A stretch of 35,557 bases of DNA from Clostridia bacterium (GTDB lineage Bacteria > Bacillota > Clostridia > Oscillospirales > Acutalibacteraceae). Below, in pieces: positions 16,822 to 24,155 of this stretch; the first letter of the stretch is position 1; each line of letters opens with the position of its first letter. The position numbers were made by a program, and so were the translations under genes. The notes beneath the pieces are model-generated. The model was not told the DNA's origin. It ran no database searches and saw only the letters and a program-made list of their open reading frames with translations. Location of the stretch: positions 1 to 35,557 of the forward strand of contig JAGAKX010000057.1 in NCBI GenBank assembly GCA_017625435.1. Direction: 5' to 3'.

Positions 16822-18156
16822 TTAACCTACCGTTATGGATTCTGTGGGACAGGTGACCTGTGGCTGTGCCCTTTTTTCAAGAATTGCAAGGGCAAAGGAA
16901 ATACTTCCCACCCTGCCGCAATACATCAGAATTATAATTGCAATCTGAGAAATTACAGATAAATCGCGGGTGATACCTGTTGTCATACCCACCGTGCTCA
17001 TAGCAGAAAATACCTCAAAGCATACATCCTCAAGGGGCAGGTTATCAACAGAACATATAAGTGTCACGGCACAAAAAATCAGCGTCAGATTAAAAACACA
17101 TACAGTAACAGCTTTTCTGTGGGTTTCGCTGTCTATTGTTCTTCCGAAAATAACAGGCTTTGAAATTCCTCTGAGGCTTGAGAAGAGATAAGCGAATATT
17201 ACAGCGACGGTCGTTGTTTTAGCACCGCCTGCAGTTGAGCCTGAGGAGCCGCCCACAAACATAAGAAAGCACATAATAAGGATACTGCCCTTTGATAAAG
17301 CGGCAAAGTCAACCGTGTTAAAGCCTGCAGTTCTGCAGGTAACGGATGAAAACAGCGATCCGAGTATCTTTTCCGTTGCAGTCATTCCCGAAAGTGAATG
17401 ATTGTATTCAAGAATGAAGAAGAGAATTGCACCGCCGAAGGTAAGAATAAAGCTTACAACAAGGACAATTTTCGTATGAAGCTGATATTTTCTGAAATTC
17501 AGTTTATTTCTCACAATATCATCCCATACAAGAAAACCGATTCCGCCGACAGATATCAGAATAATCAGTGTAATATTAACTATTACATCTCCCGTGTAAT
17601 TTATAAGGGACGAAAACTCTCCCTGAACACCTAAAAGGTCAAAGCCGGCATTACAGAATGCGGAAATCGAGTGAAATACACCGTACCATATTCCTTTAAC
17701 AACACCGAATTCACCGATAAAGCACAAAGAAAGAATTACGGCGCCGATGCCCTCAAAAAGAGCTGTACCGATAATAATTTTCTTTGTAATCTTCTTAAGC
17801 CCTGCGATATGAGATGTATTGATGCTCTCTGCCATAATACTGCGGTTTCTTAAGTTTATATTCTTCTTTGCAAAGGACATAAAGAAGGTTGCTATTGTCA
17901 TAAAACCCAGACCGCCGGTCTGAATAAGAAGAATTATAACAATCTGACCGAATAACGACCAATGCATAGCGGTATCAACAAGAACAAGTCCCGTAACACA
18001 AGAGGACGATACGGAGGTAAAAAGTGCCGTAAGAAACGGTGTCCACGTTCCGTCACTCGAAGAAATCGGCAGCATAAGAAGTAATGTACCGAGCATTGCT
18101 ATAAGGAAGAAGCCCAGAGCTATTACCTGCAATGCGGAAAATTTACGTTTTATCAT
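16822..18156 (-). CDS. ktrB: Potassium uptake channel subunit, KtrB/TrkH type
   Basis: A membrane protein of the SKT superfamily, 444 aa, with four membrane-pore-membrane repeats. Each repeat carries its selectivity-filter glycine: SSSCVTGLV, AFCNAGFD, TCRTAGFNT and STVGMTTG. The length equals KtrB. It should form the K+ (Na+-coupled) pathway and work with the RCK subunit encoded next. The gene begins one base after the pncC stop codon, so translation is probably coupled to pncC. The ATG is followed by a basic cytoplasmic start (MIKRKFSALQ). Confidence 0.93.
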   Translation of the reverse strand: MIKRKFSALQVIALGFFLIAMLGTLLLMLPISSSDGTWTPFLTALFTSVSSSCVTGLVLVDTAMHWSLFGQIVIILLIQTGGLGFMTIATFFMSFAKKNINLRNRSIMAESINTSHIAGLKKITKKIIIGTALFEGIGAVILSLCFIGEFGVVKGIWYGVFHSISAFCNAGFDLLGVQGEFSSLINYTGDVIVNITLIILISVGGIGFLVWDDIVRNKLNFRKYQLHTKIVLVVSFILTFGGAILFFILEYNHSLSGMTATEKILGSLFSSVTCRTAGFNTVDFAALSKGSILIMCFLMFVGGSSGSTAGGAKTTTVAVIFAYLFSSLRGISKPVIFGRTIDSETHRKAVTVCVFNLTLIFCAVTLICSVDNLPLEDVCFEVFSAMSTVGMTTGITRDLSVISQIAIIILMYCGRVGSISFALAILEKRAQPQVTCPTESITVG

Positions 18157-18157
18157 T

Positions 18158-18640
18158 TTAATCTCCGAAGGTTTTAATAAGTTTTATAAGAGTATCAATA
18201 GCATATATACAGGAAAGCTCACGAACGGCATTTCTGCCTATATTTCCGAAGTGTTTAGTTGAAGATACAGTTTTACCTTTAAGGGCAAAGCCGAAGCATA
18301 CCTTACCTGCATCAGGGTCATTGTCATCATCAGAAGGACCTGCAAAGCCTGTAATTCCGACACCAATGTCACTCTTTGCAGTATTCATTGCACCGACTGC
18401 CATTTCGAGTGCCGTATTTTCGCTGACAACACCGAATTTTTCAATAGTTTCAGCCTTTACGCCTACTGTATTGATTTTTGCATCATCCGAATAAGTAATG
18501 TAAGATGCTCCGATAATATCGGATGTACCCGGAATATCTATAAGCTTCGATATAAACATTCCGCCCGTGCAGGATTCTGCTGCAGAAATCTTAAGTTTTT
18601 TTTCAAAAAGAAGACTTACTAATTGTTCAACATCAGTCAT
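18158..18640 (-). CDS. pncC: Nicotinamide-nucleotide amidase, stand-alone CinA C-terminal domain (PncC)
   Basis: Deamidates nicotinamide mononucleotide to nicotinate mononucleotide in NAD recycling. The whole 160 aa correspond to the CinA_C domain: KISAAESCTGGMFISKL near 20-36, GVVSENTALEMAVGA in the middle, and GVGITGFAGP near 95-105. The N-terminal MoeA-like part of full CinA is absent, as in other stand-alone PncC proteins. The start is ATG 18640, eight bases after GGAG; a GTG at 18649 directly abuts the ribosome site and is rejected. It is the first gene of a unit with ktrB and ktrA. Confidence 0.9.
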   Translation of the reverse strand: MTDVEQLVSLLFEKKLKISAAESCTGGMFISKLIDIPGTSDIIGASYITYSDDAKINTVGVKAETIEKFGVVSENTALEMAVGAMNTAKSDIGVGITGFAGPSDDDNDPDAGKVCFGFALKGKTVSSTKHFGNIGRNAVRELSCIYAIDTLIKLIKTFGD

Positions 18641-18661
18641 TTGTATCACTCCTTTCTGAAT

Positions 18662-18690
18662 ATTTTATCAACAAAACTTTTTCTTGTCAA
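18662..18690 (-). promoter_or_regulatory. Promoter of pncC-ktrB-ktrA
   Basis: On the minus strand, TTGACA (18685-18690) and TAAAAT (18662-18667) are separated by 17 bases. Its -35 overlaps the -35 of the divergent promoter at 18684-18712. Confidence 0.7.
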
Positions 18691-18712
18691 TTACAGGATT
18701 TAGTTATATACT
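18684..18712 (+). promoter_or_regulatory. Promoter of the PHP histidinol phosphatase gene
   Basis: TTGTCA (18684-18689) and TATACT (18707-18712) are separated by 17 bases. The predicted transcript starts about ten bases before ATG 18729, which leaves a very short leader. Confidence 0.6.
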
Positions 18713-18728
18713 GTTTTCGGTGAAGAAA

Positions 18729-19541
18729 ATGAAATTATTCAACTGTCATACCCATACTTTGTTTTCCCACGACGGAAAAGGTACAATTGAAGAGCTGTGC
18801 TGCTCTGCCGAAGAGAATAATCTTTCGGGCTTTGCGGTTACGGATCATTGTGACTGCGAATTCTCCGAAGATAAAACAATGCTCAGAAATCTCAGCTTAT
18901 CTTATAAGGAGGCAGAAAAATTCAAGGAGATTTATAAAGATAAGCTTATTATTTCAAAAGGGATAGAAATAGGAGAAGCTCTGTTTAATCCCGGCTTTGC
19001 AGAGAATATCATCAATTCTTATGATTACGATGTTATTTTAGGCTCTGTTCACGCTGTAAGAATCGAAAATTTTGATATGCCATTTTCTGTAATAGATTTT
19101 ACGGCTTTTCCGGACAGTTTTATTGACAGATATGTTACGCAGTATTTTGAAGATTTACTGGAAACTGCACAAAGCAGTGATTATGACATTCTTTGCCATC
19201 TGACAGTTGTTTTAAGATATATAGTTTATAAATATAAACGGAATGTCGGCATCAATAAGCACTTACCTGTAATATCGGAAATTCTGAAAGCTGTAATAAA
19301 GCGAGATAAAACTCTGGAAGTTAATACATCGGGAATCGGCGACGGATATTTTATGCCCGAGAAGGACATAATAATGCTTTATAAAACTCTTGGAGGTAAA
19401 AGGATTACTCTCGGAAGCGATGCCCACTCCCCTTCTGATATCAAAAAAGGCTTGAATGAAGGTGCCGAATTGCTCAAAAGTCTCGGATTTAATGAGCTGA
19501 CGTTTTATGAAGAAAGAAAACCTAAAACATATAAAATTTAG
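18729..19541 (+). CDS. hisK: PHP-domain histidinol phosphatase-like protein
   Basis: A metal-dependent phosphatase of the PHP family, 270 aa, close in size to HisK/HisJ, which removes phosphate from L-histidinol phosphate. Metal-ligand motifs appear in order: NCHTHTLFSHDG at the N-terminus, VTDHCD, KGIEIGE, LGSVHAV, CHLTVVLRYI and LGSDAHSP. CHLTxxLRYI is typical of HisK-type members. The start is ATG 18729, where the protein begins MKLFNCHTHT directly on the first motif, with GGTGA close upstream; a longer frame from 18684 starts inside the promoter. No other his gene is nearby, so a different phosphoester substrate is possible. Confidence 0.85.
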   Translation: MKLFNCHTHTLFSHDGKGTIEELCCSAEENNLSGFAVTDHCDCEFSEDKTMLRNLSLSYKEAEKFKEIYKDKLIISKGIEIGEALFNPGFAENIINSYDYDVILGSVHAVRIENFDMPFSVIDFTAFPDSFIDRYVTQYFEDLLETAQSSDYDILCHLTVVLRYIVYKYKRNVGINKHLPVISEILKAVIKRDKTLEVNTSGIGDGYFMPEKDIIMLYKTLGGKRITLGSDAHSPSDIKKGLNEGAELLKSLGFNELTFYEERKPKTYKI

Positions 19542-19566
19542 CCTGCAAAAAATTGCAGGCTGTTTT
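19541..19566 (+). terminator. Terminator after the PHP phosphatase gene
   Basis: GCCTGCAA (19541-19548) pairs with TTGCAGGC (19553-19560), followed by TGTTTTT. The stem begins within the stop codon. Confidence 0.85.
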
Positions 19567-19569
19567 TGA

Positions 19570-20217
19570 TTATATAAGCATATTTTTCAAGGTAATAATG
19601 TCATCTGCAAGAATTTTTGCTCCTGAATTAATAAGAATTTCCTTATCCCTGAATCCCCAAGTAACAATAATACTGTCGATACCGCAGTTTTTGGCTGTCA
19701 TTATATCCACCTCGGAATCACCGACATAAACTGCATCCTCAGATGAAACACCGAAGAATTCAATTGCATTGCGGACCATATCGGGGGCAGGCTTTCGGGG
19801 TATTCCCTCTTTTTCACCTGATATATAGGAGAAGAGTCCGTCGAAGTATTTATCTGCAAGGTCCTTTACGGCAAAATGCGCTTTATTTGACACTACAGCA
19901 GTCAATATTCCCTTTTCCTTCAATTCAACGAGAAGCTCTCCTATGCCGTTATAAGGCTTCGTAGTGTCACTACTGTGTTCTTTATAGTGAGCCTTGAATG
20001 CATCAAATACGGAATCGGTTACAGATAACGCTGTATTTTCAGGTACTGACAGGTCAATAAGTCTTCTTATTCCGTTGCCCACAAAGGTTCTTACTTCATC
20101 AAGACTTCTCTCGGGCAGATTATATGATTTAAGTGCAAAATTCACGGAATTGCAGAGGTCCCCGAGAGTATCAAGAACTGTTCCGTCAAGGTCAAATATT
20201 ACAAGTTTATATTTCAT
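19570..20217 (-). CDS. HAD-family phosphatase, phosphoglycolate phosphatase-like
   Basis: A HAD hydrolase of 215 aa. The four motifs are FDLDGTVLDT (nucleophile Asp8, acid Asp10), VVSNKAH, the Lys of RKPAPDMV, and YVGDSEVDIMTAKNCG. The cap domain lies between motifs 1 and 2 (about 15-80), as in the Gph/PGP subfamily. Phosphoglycolate is the default family guess, but other small phosphoesters, including pyrophosphate, are possible. AGAGGAAA lies before ATG 20217. It converges on the PHP phosphatase gene and is a single-gene unit. Confidence 0.85.
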   Translation of the reverse strand: MKYKLVIFDLDGTVLDTLGDLCNSVNFALKSYNLPERSLDEVRTFVGNGIRRLIDLSVPENTALSVTDSVFDAFKAHYKEHSSDTTKPYNGIGELLVELKEKGILTAVVSNKAHFAVKDLADKYFDGLFSYISGEKEGIPRKPAPDMVRNAIEFFGVSSEDAVYVGDSEVDIMTAKNCGIDSIIVTWGFRDKEILINSGAKILADDIITLKNMLI

Positions 20218-20254
20218 AATTTCCTCTTGTGTCTGTTATTATTTTTGATTAAAT

Positions 20255-20281
20255 ATTATAACAAATTTAAAGAAAAATCAA
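20255..20281 (-). promoter_or_regulatory. Possible promoter of the HAD phosphatase gene
   Basis: A perfect TATAAT (minus strand, 20255-20260) has TTGATT (20276-20281) 15 bases upstream, shorter than ideal. Confidence 0.45.
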
Positions 20282-20282
20282 C

Positions 20283-20314
20283 AGAAAAAACCGCCGTTCT
20301 TTCGGAACAGCGGT
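20283..20314 (-). terminator. Terminator of the SDR-zinc ribbon gene
   Basis: On the minus strand, ACCGCTGTTC pairs with GAACGGCGGT (one G-T pair) around CGAAA, and a run of six T follows. Confidence 0.85.
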
Positions 20315-20327
20315 AAAAATTTATATT

Positions 20328-21857
20328 TTATTTCTTCTTTTCCCAACCGTCAAAGATTTCGTCAAAGTCATAAACATTGTTTTCATCCTTGGAGTGGTTA
20401 GTGTACCATACCTGAGCGAAGAAGGGATTGGTCTTGGCGATTTCATCATAGTTCCACTTCTTTTCGGGAAGGTAACATTCGGGACACCAATGACCGCCGA
20501 GAAGGATAAGATTGGGGCTTGCTTCAAATTCGTGACCGCAGCATCCGCACTTCCACTTAAGCTTTGTAACAAGGTCGCCCTTTGTCATTGATTCGCTGAG
20601 GCACTCGCCGCCGCGGAATTCGGCAGCCTGCTTCATATCGTTAATATCAAGCTCTGTCTTGGGCTTGGATTCATCATAACCGTGGTCGAGCTTGAATTCA
20701 TCGGCAGCTTCATTTCTCTTGTCGGGGCTTTCAAGCTTGAATTCATCCCAATTTGCGGGAATCTTGAGATAATCCTCATAAGAGCCGTAGTAAGCAGAAA
20801 GTCTTACGGGATCCTTGGTCTTTATCCAGTCAAGAGTACCCCATCTTTCGGTTTCTGCAATCTTCTTCATAAAGGGCTTAGCGCAAGCACCGATAAGCTT
20901 CTTGGTGGGGATGTACTTGGGAATTCTGAAATAGAATTCAACCTGATTTGCCATATGGTCAAAATAGTCCTTAACGGGCATATTTGCACGGAAATGGAGA
21001 TAATCCTCAAGAACATCGCCGTCTGCATAATACTGACCGTGGAAGTTCTTTGTTGTGAACCAGTTGGGGTCAAAGAGAGTCTTGGGAGAGCCGAGACCGA
21101 TACAGCCAAGAAGAAGCTCTTCAAACTCGAAGTTTGTAAGTCTGTATTCCTTACCGGAACCGATATTATAGAATCTTCTGAAGAATTCTTCGGGAAGATC
21201 TTCCGTAACAAAGTTTCTCATAAGACGTCCTGAATCTTCAACAGTACACCATTCAAGCATACCGTTAAGAGGAACGTGATACATAATGGGCTCCATATTG
21301 TGAAGAATTGCAGGATAAAGAATACCTGACTGACGCATTACAACCCAATGCTTGATTCCGCTTTCAACGAAAACTCTTTCAGCCATAACCTTTGAAATAG
21401 CATAATGGTCATAAACGGAAACCTTAATGGGGTCGCCGCATCTGCCCCAATGAATGGGAGTGTTTCTGTCACCTGTTTCTGCAACAGAGCCTATGTAGCA
21501 AACCTTGATATCATCAGCGTTGGGCTGTGCAAGAACAGCCTTGCAGATGTTTTCTGCAGCACCTACGTTAACCTTTCTTGTTGTATAGGGCTTGTAGTCA
21601 GCAGCAGGAGAAACCATACCGCCGATGTGAAGTACATAATCAGCACCTGTTACACCCTTGAGAATTGAATCATACTCAAGGAAGTCGCCCCAGATGATTT
21701 CAACGTTCTTCTTTCCCATATAAGGAAGAAGAAGCTCTTTGTTTTTGTCGCTGGGACGTGCAAGGAAATTGATTTTTACATCACCGAGCTTATAAAGCTC
21801 CTGGAATGCAGCCCAACCCATATTACCGGTACCGCCGGTAAGAAATACGGTTTTCAT
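20328..21857 (-). CDS. NAD-dependent epimerase/dehydratase (extended SDR) with C-terminal zinc ribbon
   Basis: A 509-aa fusion. Residues 1 to about 330 are an extended SDR: nucleotide-binding GGTGNMG at 8-14, Ser124 in IGSVAETG, and the catalytic YAISK (Tyr152, Lys156). The region about 330-425 has no recognised motif. From about 430 a zinc-binding module is seen: C437GCC440 with His442, then C458PEC461, surrounded by aromatic residues (KWKCGCCGHEF, GHWCPEC). This looks like a zinc ribbon or treble clef. The substrate is unknown; nucleotide sugars or isoprenoid/steroid-like alcohols are usual for the fold. AGGGGG lies before the ATG. It is monocistronic, with a good promoter. Confidence 0.85.
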   Translation of the reverse strand: MKTVFLTGGTGNMGWAAFQELYKLGDVKINFLARPSDKNKELLLPYMGKKNVEIIWGDFLEYDSILKGVTGADYVLHIGGMVSPAADYKPYTTRKVNVGAAENICKAVLAQPNADDIKVCYIGSVAETGDRNTPIHWGRCGDPIKVSVYDHYAISKVMAERVFVESGIKHWVVMRQSGILYPAILHNMEPIMYHVPLNGMLEWCTVEDSGRLMRNFVTEDLPEEFFRRFYNIGSGKEYRLTNFEFEELLLGCIGLGSPKTLFDPNWFTTKNFHGQYYADGDVLEDYLHFRANMPVKDYFDHMANQVEFYFRIPKYIPTKKLIGACAKPFMKKIAETERWGTLDWIKTKDPVRLSAYYGSYEDYLKIPANWDEFKLESPDKRNEAADEFKLDHGYDESKPKTELDINDMKQAAEFRGGECLSESMTKGDLVTKLKWKCGCCGHEFEASPNLILLGGHWCPECYLPEKKWNYDEIAKTNPFFAQVWYTNHSKDENNVYDFDEIFDGWEKKK

Positions 21858-21887
21858 AATGTTTTACCCCCTATTTATAATAAACTG

Positions 21888-21916
21888 ATTATAAAATTTA
21901 AAAGAAAGAATGTAAA
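21888..21916 (-). promoter_or_regulatory. Promoter of the SDR-zinc ribbon gene
   Basis: On the minus strand, TTTACA (21911-21916) and a perfect TATAAT (21888-21893) are separated by 17 bases. Confidence 0.7.
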
Positions 21917-21954
21917 CTAAATTCCTGTTATTTTACGCGGTGTTAACAGATATT

Positions 21955-23151
21955 TTACATTTTAATACCGGAAAGAATGTAAATAAGGTCTGTTATCTGG
22001 AAATAGAGCTTGAAGAAGACATTTTCGAATGCTCCGAGAATTGCATCCAGCTTTGAGAAATCGCCGAATTCTGTAAGATATGCTCCGTCACCGAGAACGT
22101 ATTCGGATACTGTGAGCATTTCAGATTTGTAAACGGAAGTGTCTGCTTCATTGATTGTGAGCATACGGATACCTCTGGTTGCGGGATCACCGTAGGATTC
22201 GAATGAGCAGCCGGGAGTATTAACGATGTCAACACCGTCTTTTTCAACAATAAAGGAGTTGAGGTGGTCGTGTCCCGAGAATGTTGCTACAACATCACCC
22301 ATTTCAACAAAAGCATCAAACTGACCGTAGTTATAGTAACCGGGACAGGGAACTTCAAGAAGAACACCTTCCTTGATGTTGTGAACAAAGGGGAAAATTG
22401 TGTAAGACTGACCGTCAAAATTTCTTGTAGCCTCACCGAGAGCTATGGGAGACTTATAGAACATAAGGTCATATATCTCCTGAACAATAATGTGCTGGAA
22501 AGCCATAGCATAAACGGTTTCACCGCCGTTTTCTGACTTAACTTCAGCTGAGGTGCTCTTATACCATTCAATCTGGTCCTCGTGAACTGCATCATATCCG
22601 AGCCACTCACCGTTTTCATCGTGAACATAAGTGTTGGAGTCGAACATATAGAGATTGTAAGCTATTCTGCTTCCGTCGGAGCTCTTAACGGTAAGGTTAT
22701 GAGTGCCGACACCCGTAAGCTCGGGAACAGCATCATAAGCGAGGCAGTATTCACCGCCGAACTGCTTATACATAGCGAAAAGCTCTTCACGGGAAACACC
22801 CTGCTCATCATCGTGATTTCCGAAAACGAATGTGAAATATGTTTCATTTTCAACAAAGATGTCACAGATTTCCTTGATAGCGTCTGCCTTTGTTTCCTTA
22901 GTAGAAACTGAGTTGTCACCGCCGAGAACAACAATGTCAGGCTGATGGATTTTAAGCATATCAGTAATGAATGCCTTAGTTGTCTTGTGAAGAGGATACA
23001 TATCCTGAATATCACAGATGTTGAAGATTTTGAATTCGCCGTTTTCGTCGAATTTAAGCACATCATTGTCACCGGGAACAGCAGCAAATGCAGTAATGCC
23101 GAGAGACATAACAAGGACTATGCTCATTAAAACAGCAATAAACTTTTTCAT
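21955..23151 (-). CDS. Secreted calcineurin-like metallophosphoesterase
   Basis: A 398-aa exported phosphoesterase. A signal peptide is obvious (MKK start, hydrophobic core at 4-20, AFA cleavage near residue 23). The metallophosphoesterase motifs follow: ICDIQD (about 45-50; the usual DxH is replaced by DIQ), VVLGGDNS (74-81), FGNHDDE (110-116) and SGHDHLN later. This replacement is common in the purple-acid-phosphatase-like PhoD/Icc relatives. The C-terminus is hydrophobic (FFKLYFQITDLIYILSG) and could hold the enzyme at the membrane. The start is ATG 23151, with GGAGG before it; a longer frame to 23178 would bury the signal peptide. The substrate is unknown. It is a single-gene unit; no strong terminator is seen. 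Confidence 0.88.
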   Translation of the reverse strand: MKKFIAVLMSIVLVMSLGITAFAAVPGDNDVLKFDENGEFKIFNICDIQDMYPLHKTTKAFITDMLKIHQPDIVVLGGDNSVSTKETKADAIKEICDIFVENETYFTFVFGNHDDEQGVSREELFAMYKQFGGEYCLAYDAVPELTGVGTHNLTVKSSDGSRIAYNLYMFDSNTYVHDENGEWLGYDAVHEDQIEWYKSTSAEVKSENGGETVYAMAFQHIIVQEIYDLMFYKSPIALGEATRNFDGQSYTIFPFVHNIKEGVLLEVPCPGYYNYGQFDAFVEMGDVVATFSGHDHLNSFIVEKDGVDIVNTPGCSFESYGDPATRGIRMLTINEADTSVYKSEMLTVSEYVLGDGAYLTEFGDFSKLDAILGAFENVFFKLYFQITDLIYILSGIKM

Positions 23152-23182
23152 AATATTTACCTCCGTATAATCATTCACAGTA

Positions 23183-23211
23183 ATTTTACTACTAATTACC
23201 TACAAAGTCAA
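23183..23211 (-). promoter_or_regulatory. Promoter of the metallophosphoesterase gene
   Basis: On the minus strand, TTGACT (23206-23211) and TAAAAT (23183-23188) are 17 bases apart, 32 bases before the start codon. Confidence 0.65.
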
Positions 23212-23288
23212 ATGGGCGAAATATTTTCGGCAATTCCTACAGTTTAAGAATCTCTTTTTGTTTATAAATACAAAATAAAAAAATCATA

Positions 23289-23317
23289 TTGATAAAAAAC
23301 ACCGTTTGAACTATTAT
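23289..23317 (+). promoter_or_regulatory. Promoter of the sugar isomerase-like gene
   Basis: TTGATA (23289-23294) and TATTAT (23312-23317) are separated by 17 bases, 28 bases before the chosen start codon. Confidence 0.6.
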
Positions 23318-23345
23318 TGAAATATATAAAGGAAGGATGATACAA

Positions 23346-24119
23346 ATGAATAAACCTATACTTGGCATACAGCTTTATACTTTAAGAGATTTCTGTCAGA
23401 ATGCTGAGGATTTCCATAATATTCTCGCTTATCTTGCGGATATGGGCGTAAAAGATGTTCAGATTTCTGCTATCGGTCCTATTGAGGCTGAGGTTCAGAA
23501 GGAAATTCTCGACAAAAACGGTATGAAGGTATGTGTAACTCACAAGCCCTTCGACAGGTTCTTAAACGATACGGAAAAGCTCATTGAGGAGCACAAGATA
23601 ATTGACTGCTATGCCTTGGGGCTTGGTGCCGCAGGTGACGAATACAGATACAAGAAAGAAAACGTTGATTCATTTATTGAAAAGGTTAATTCCTTTGCCC
23701 CGGCACTTAAAGCCAACGGAATGACCTTTAACTACCACAATCACGATTTTGAATTCAAAGCAATGGACAACGGTGAAAGAATGATTGATTACCTCCTTGA
23801 AAACACAGATCCTGAGGTTTTCCATTTTATTCCCGATGTTGCGTGGATTCATTTTGCAGGTGCAGACCCCGTAGAGTATCTGAAGAAAATGAAAGGCAGA
23901 GTTAAGGTCTGTCATTTCAAGGATTATAATATCCTCGACGGCGAGAGAAAATTCTGCACCCTCGGTGAAGGAAAGGTTGACCTTAAAGCCTGCTATGAAG
24001 CCTGCAAGGAGCTCGGCATTCCCTACATAATGTACGAGCAGGACGGAGACTGGGTTGACGGCGATGCAAAAAAGGCAACAAAGCTCTCCTGGGAGTTTAT
24101 GCAGACACTTGATGATTAA
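23346..24119 (+). CDS. Sugar phosphate isomerase/epimerase-like TIM barrel
   Basis: A protein of the xylose-isomerase-like/AP endonuclease 2 fold, 257 aa, related in fold to IolE. Metal-site patterns are seen: FNYHNHDFEF (about 129-138), FIPDVAWIHFAG, VCHFKDY and a terminal YEQDGDW with its Glu. Members of this group isomerise, epimerise or dehydrate sugars and polyols; the substrate cannot be fixed. The start is ATG 23346, nine bases after GGAAGG; the ATG at 23337 abuts the ribosome site. It is transcribed alone with its own promoter and terminator and is not part of the inositol operon. Confidence 0.85.
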   Translation: MNKPILGIQLYTLRDFCQNAEDFHNILAYLADMGVKDVQISAIGPIEAEVQKEILDKNGMKVCVTHKPFDRFLNDTEKLIEEHKIIDCYALGLGAAGDEYRYKKENVDSFIEKVNSFAPALKANGMTFNYHNHDFEFKAMDNGERMIDYLLENTDPEVFHFIPDVAWIHFAGADPVEYLKKMKGRVKVCHFKDYNILDGERKFCTLGEGKVDLKACYEACKELGIPYIMYEQDGDWVDGDAKKATKLSWEFMQTLDD

Positions 24120-24127
24120 AAATTTAT

Positions 24128-24155
24128 GCGGTACCAAATAAGGTACCGCTATTTT
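24128..24155. terminator. Terminator between the isomerase-like gene and araM
   Basis: GCGGTACC (24128-24135) pairs with GGTACCGC (24142-24149), followed by TATTTTT on the plus strand. It may also serve araM, converging from the other side, though the minus-strand T tract is poorer. Confidence 0.8.

Noticed and set aside
21921..21950. Weak hairpin after the metallophosphoesterase gene (CTGTTA...TAACAG)
   Set aside because: Only six base pairs with a 13-base loop and no T tract; not convincing as a terminator.
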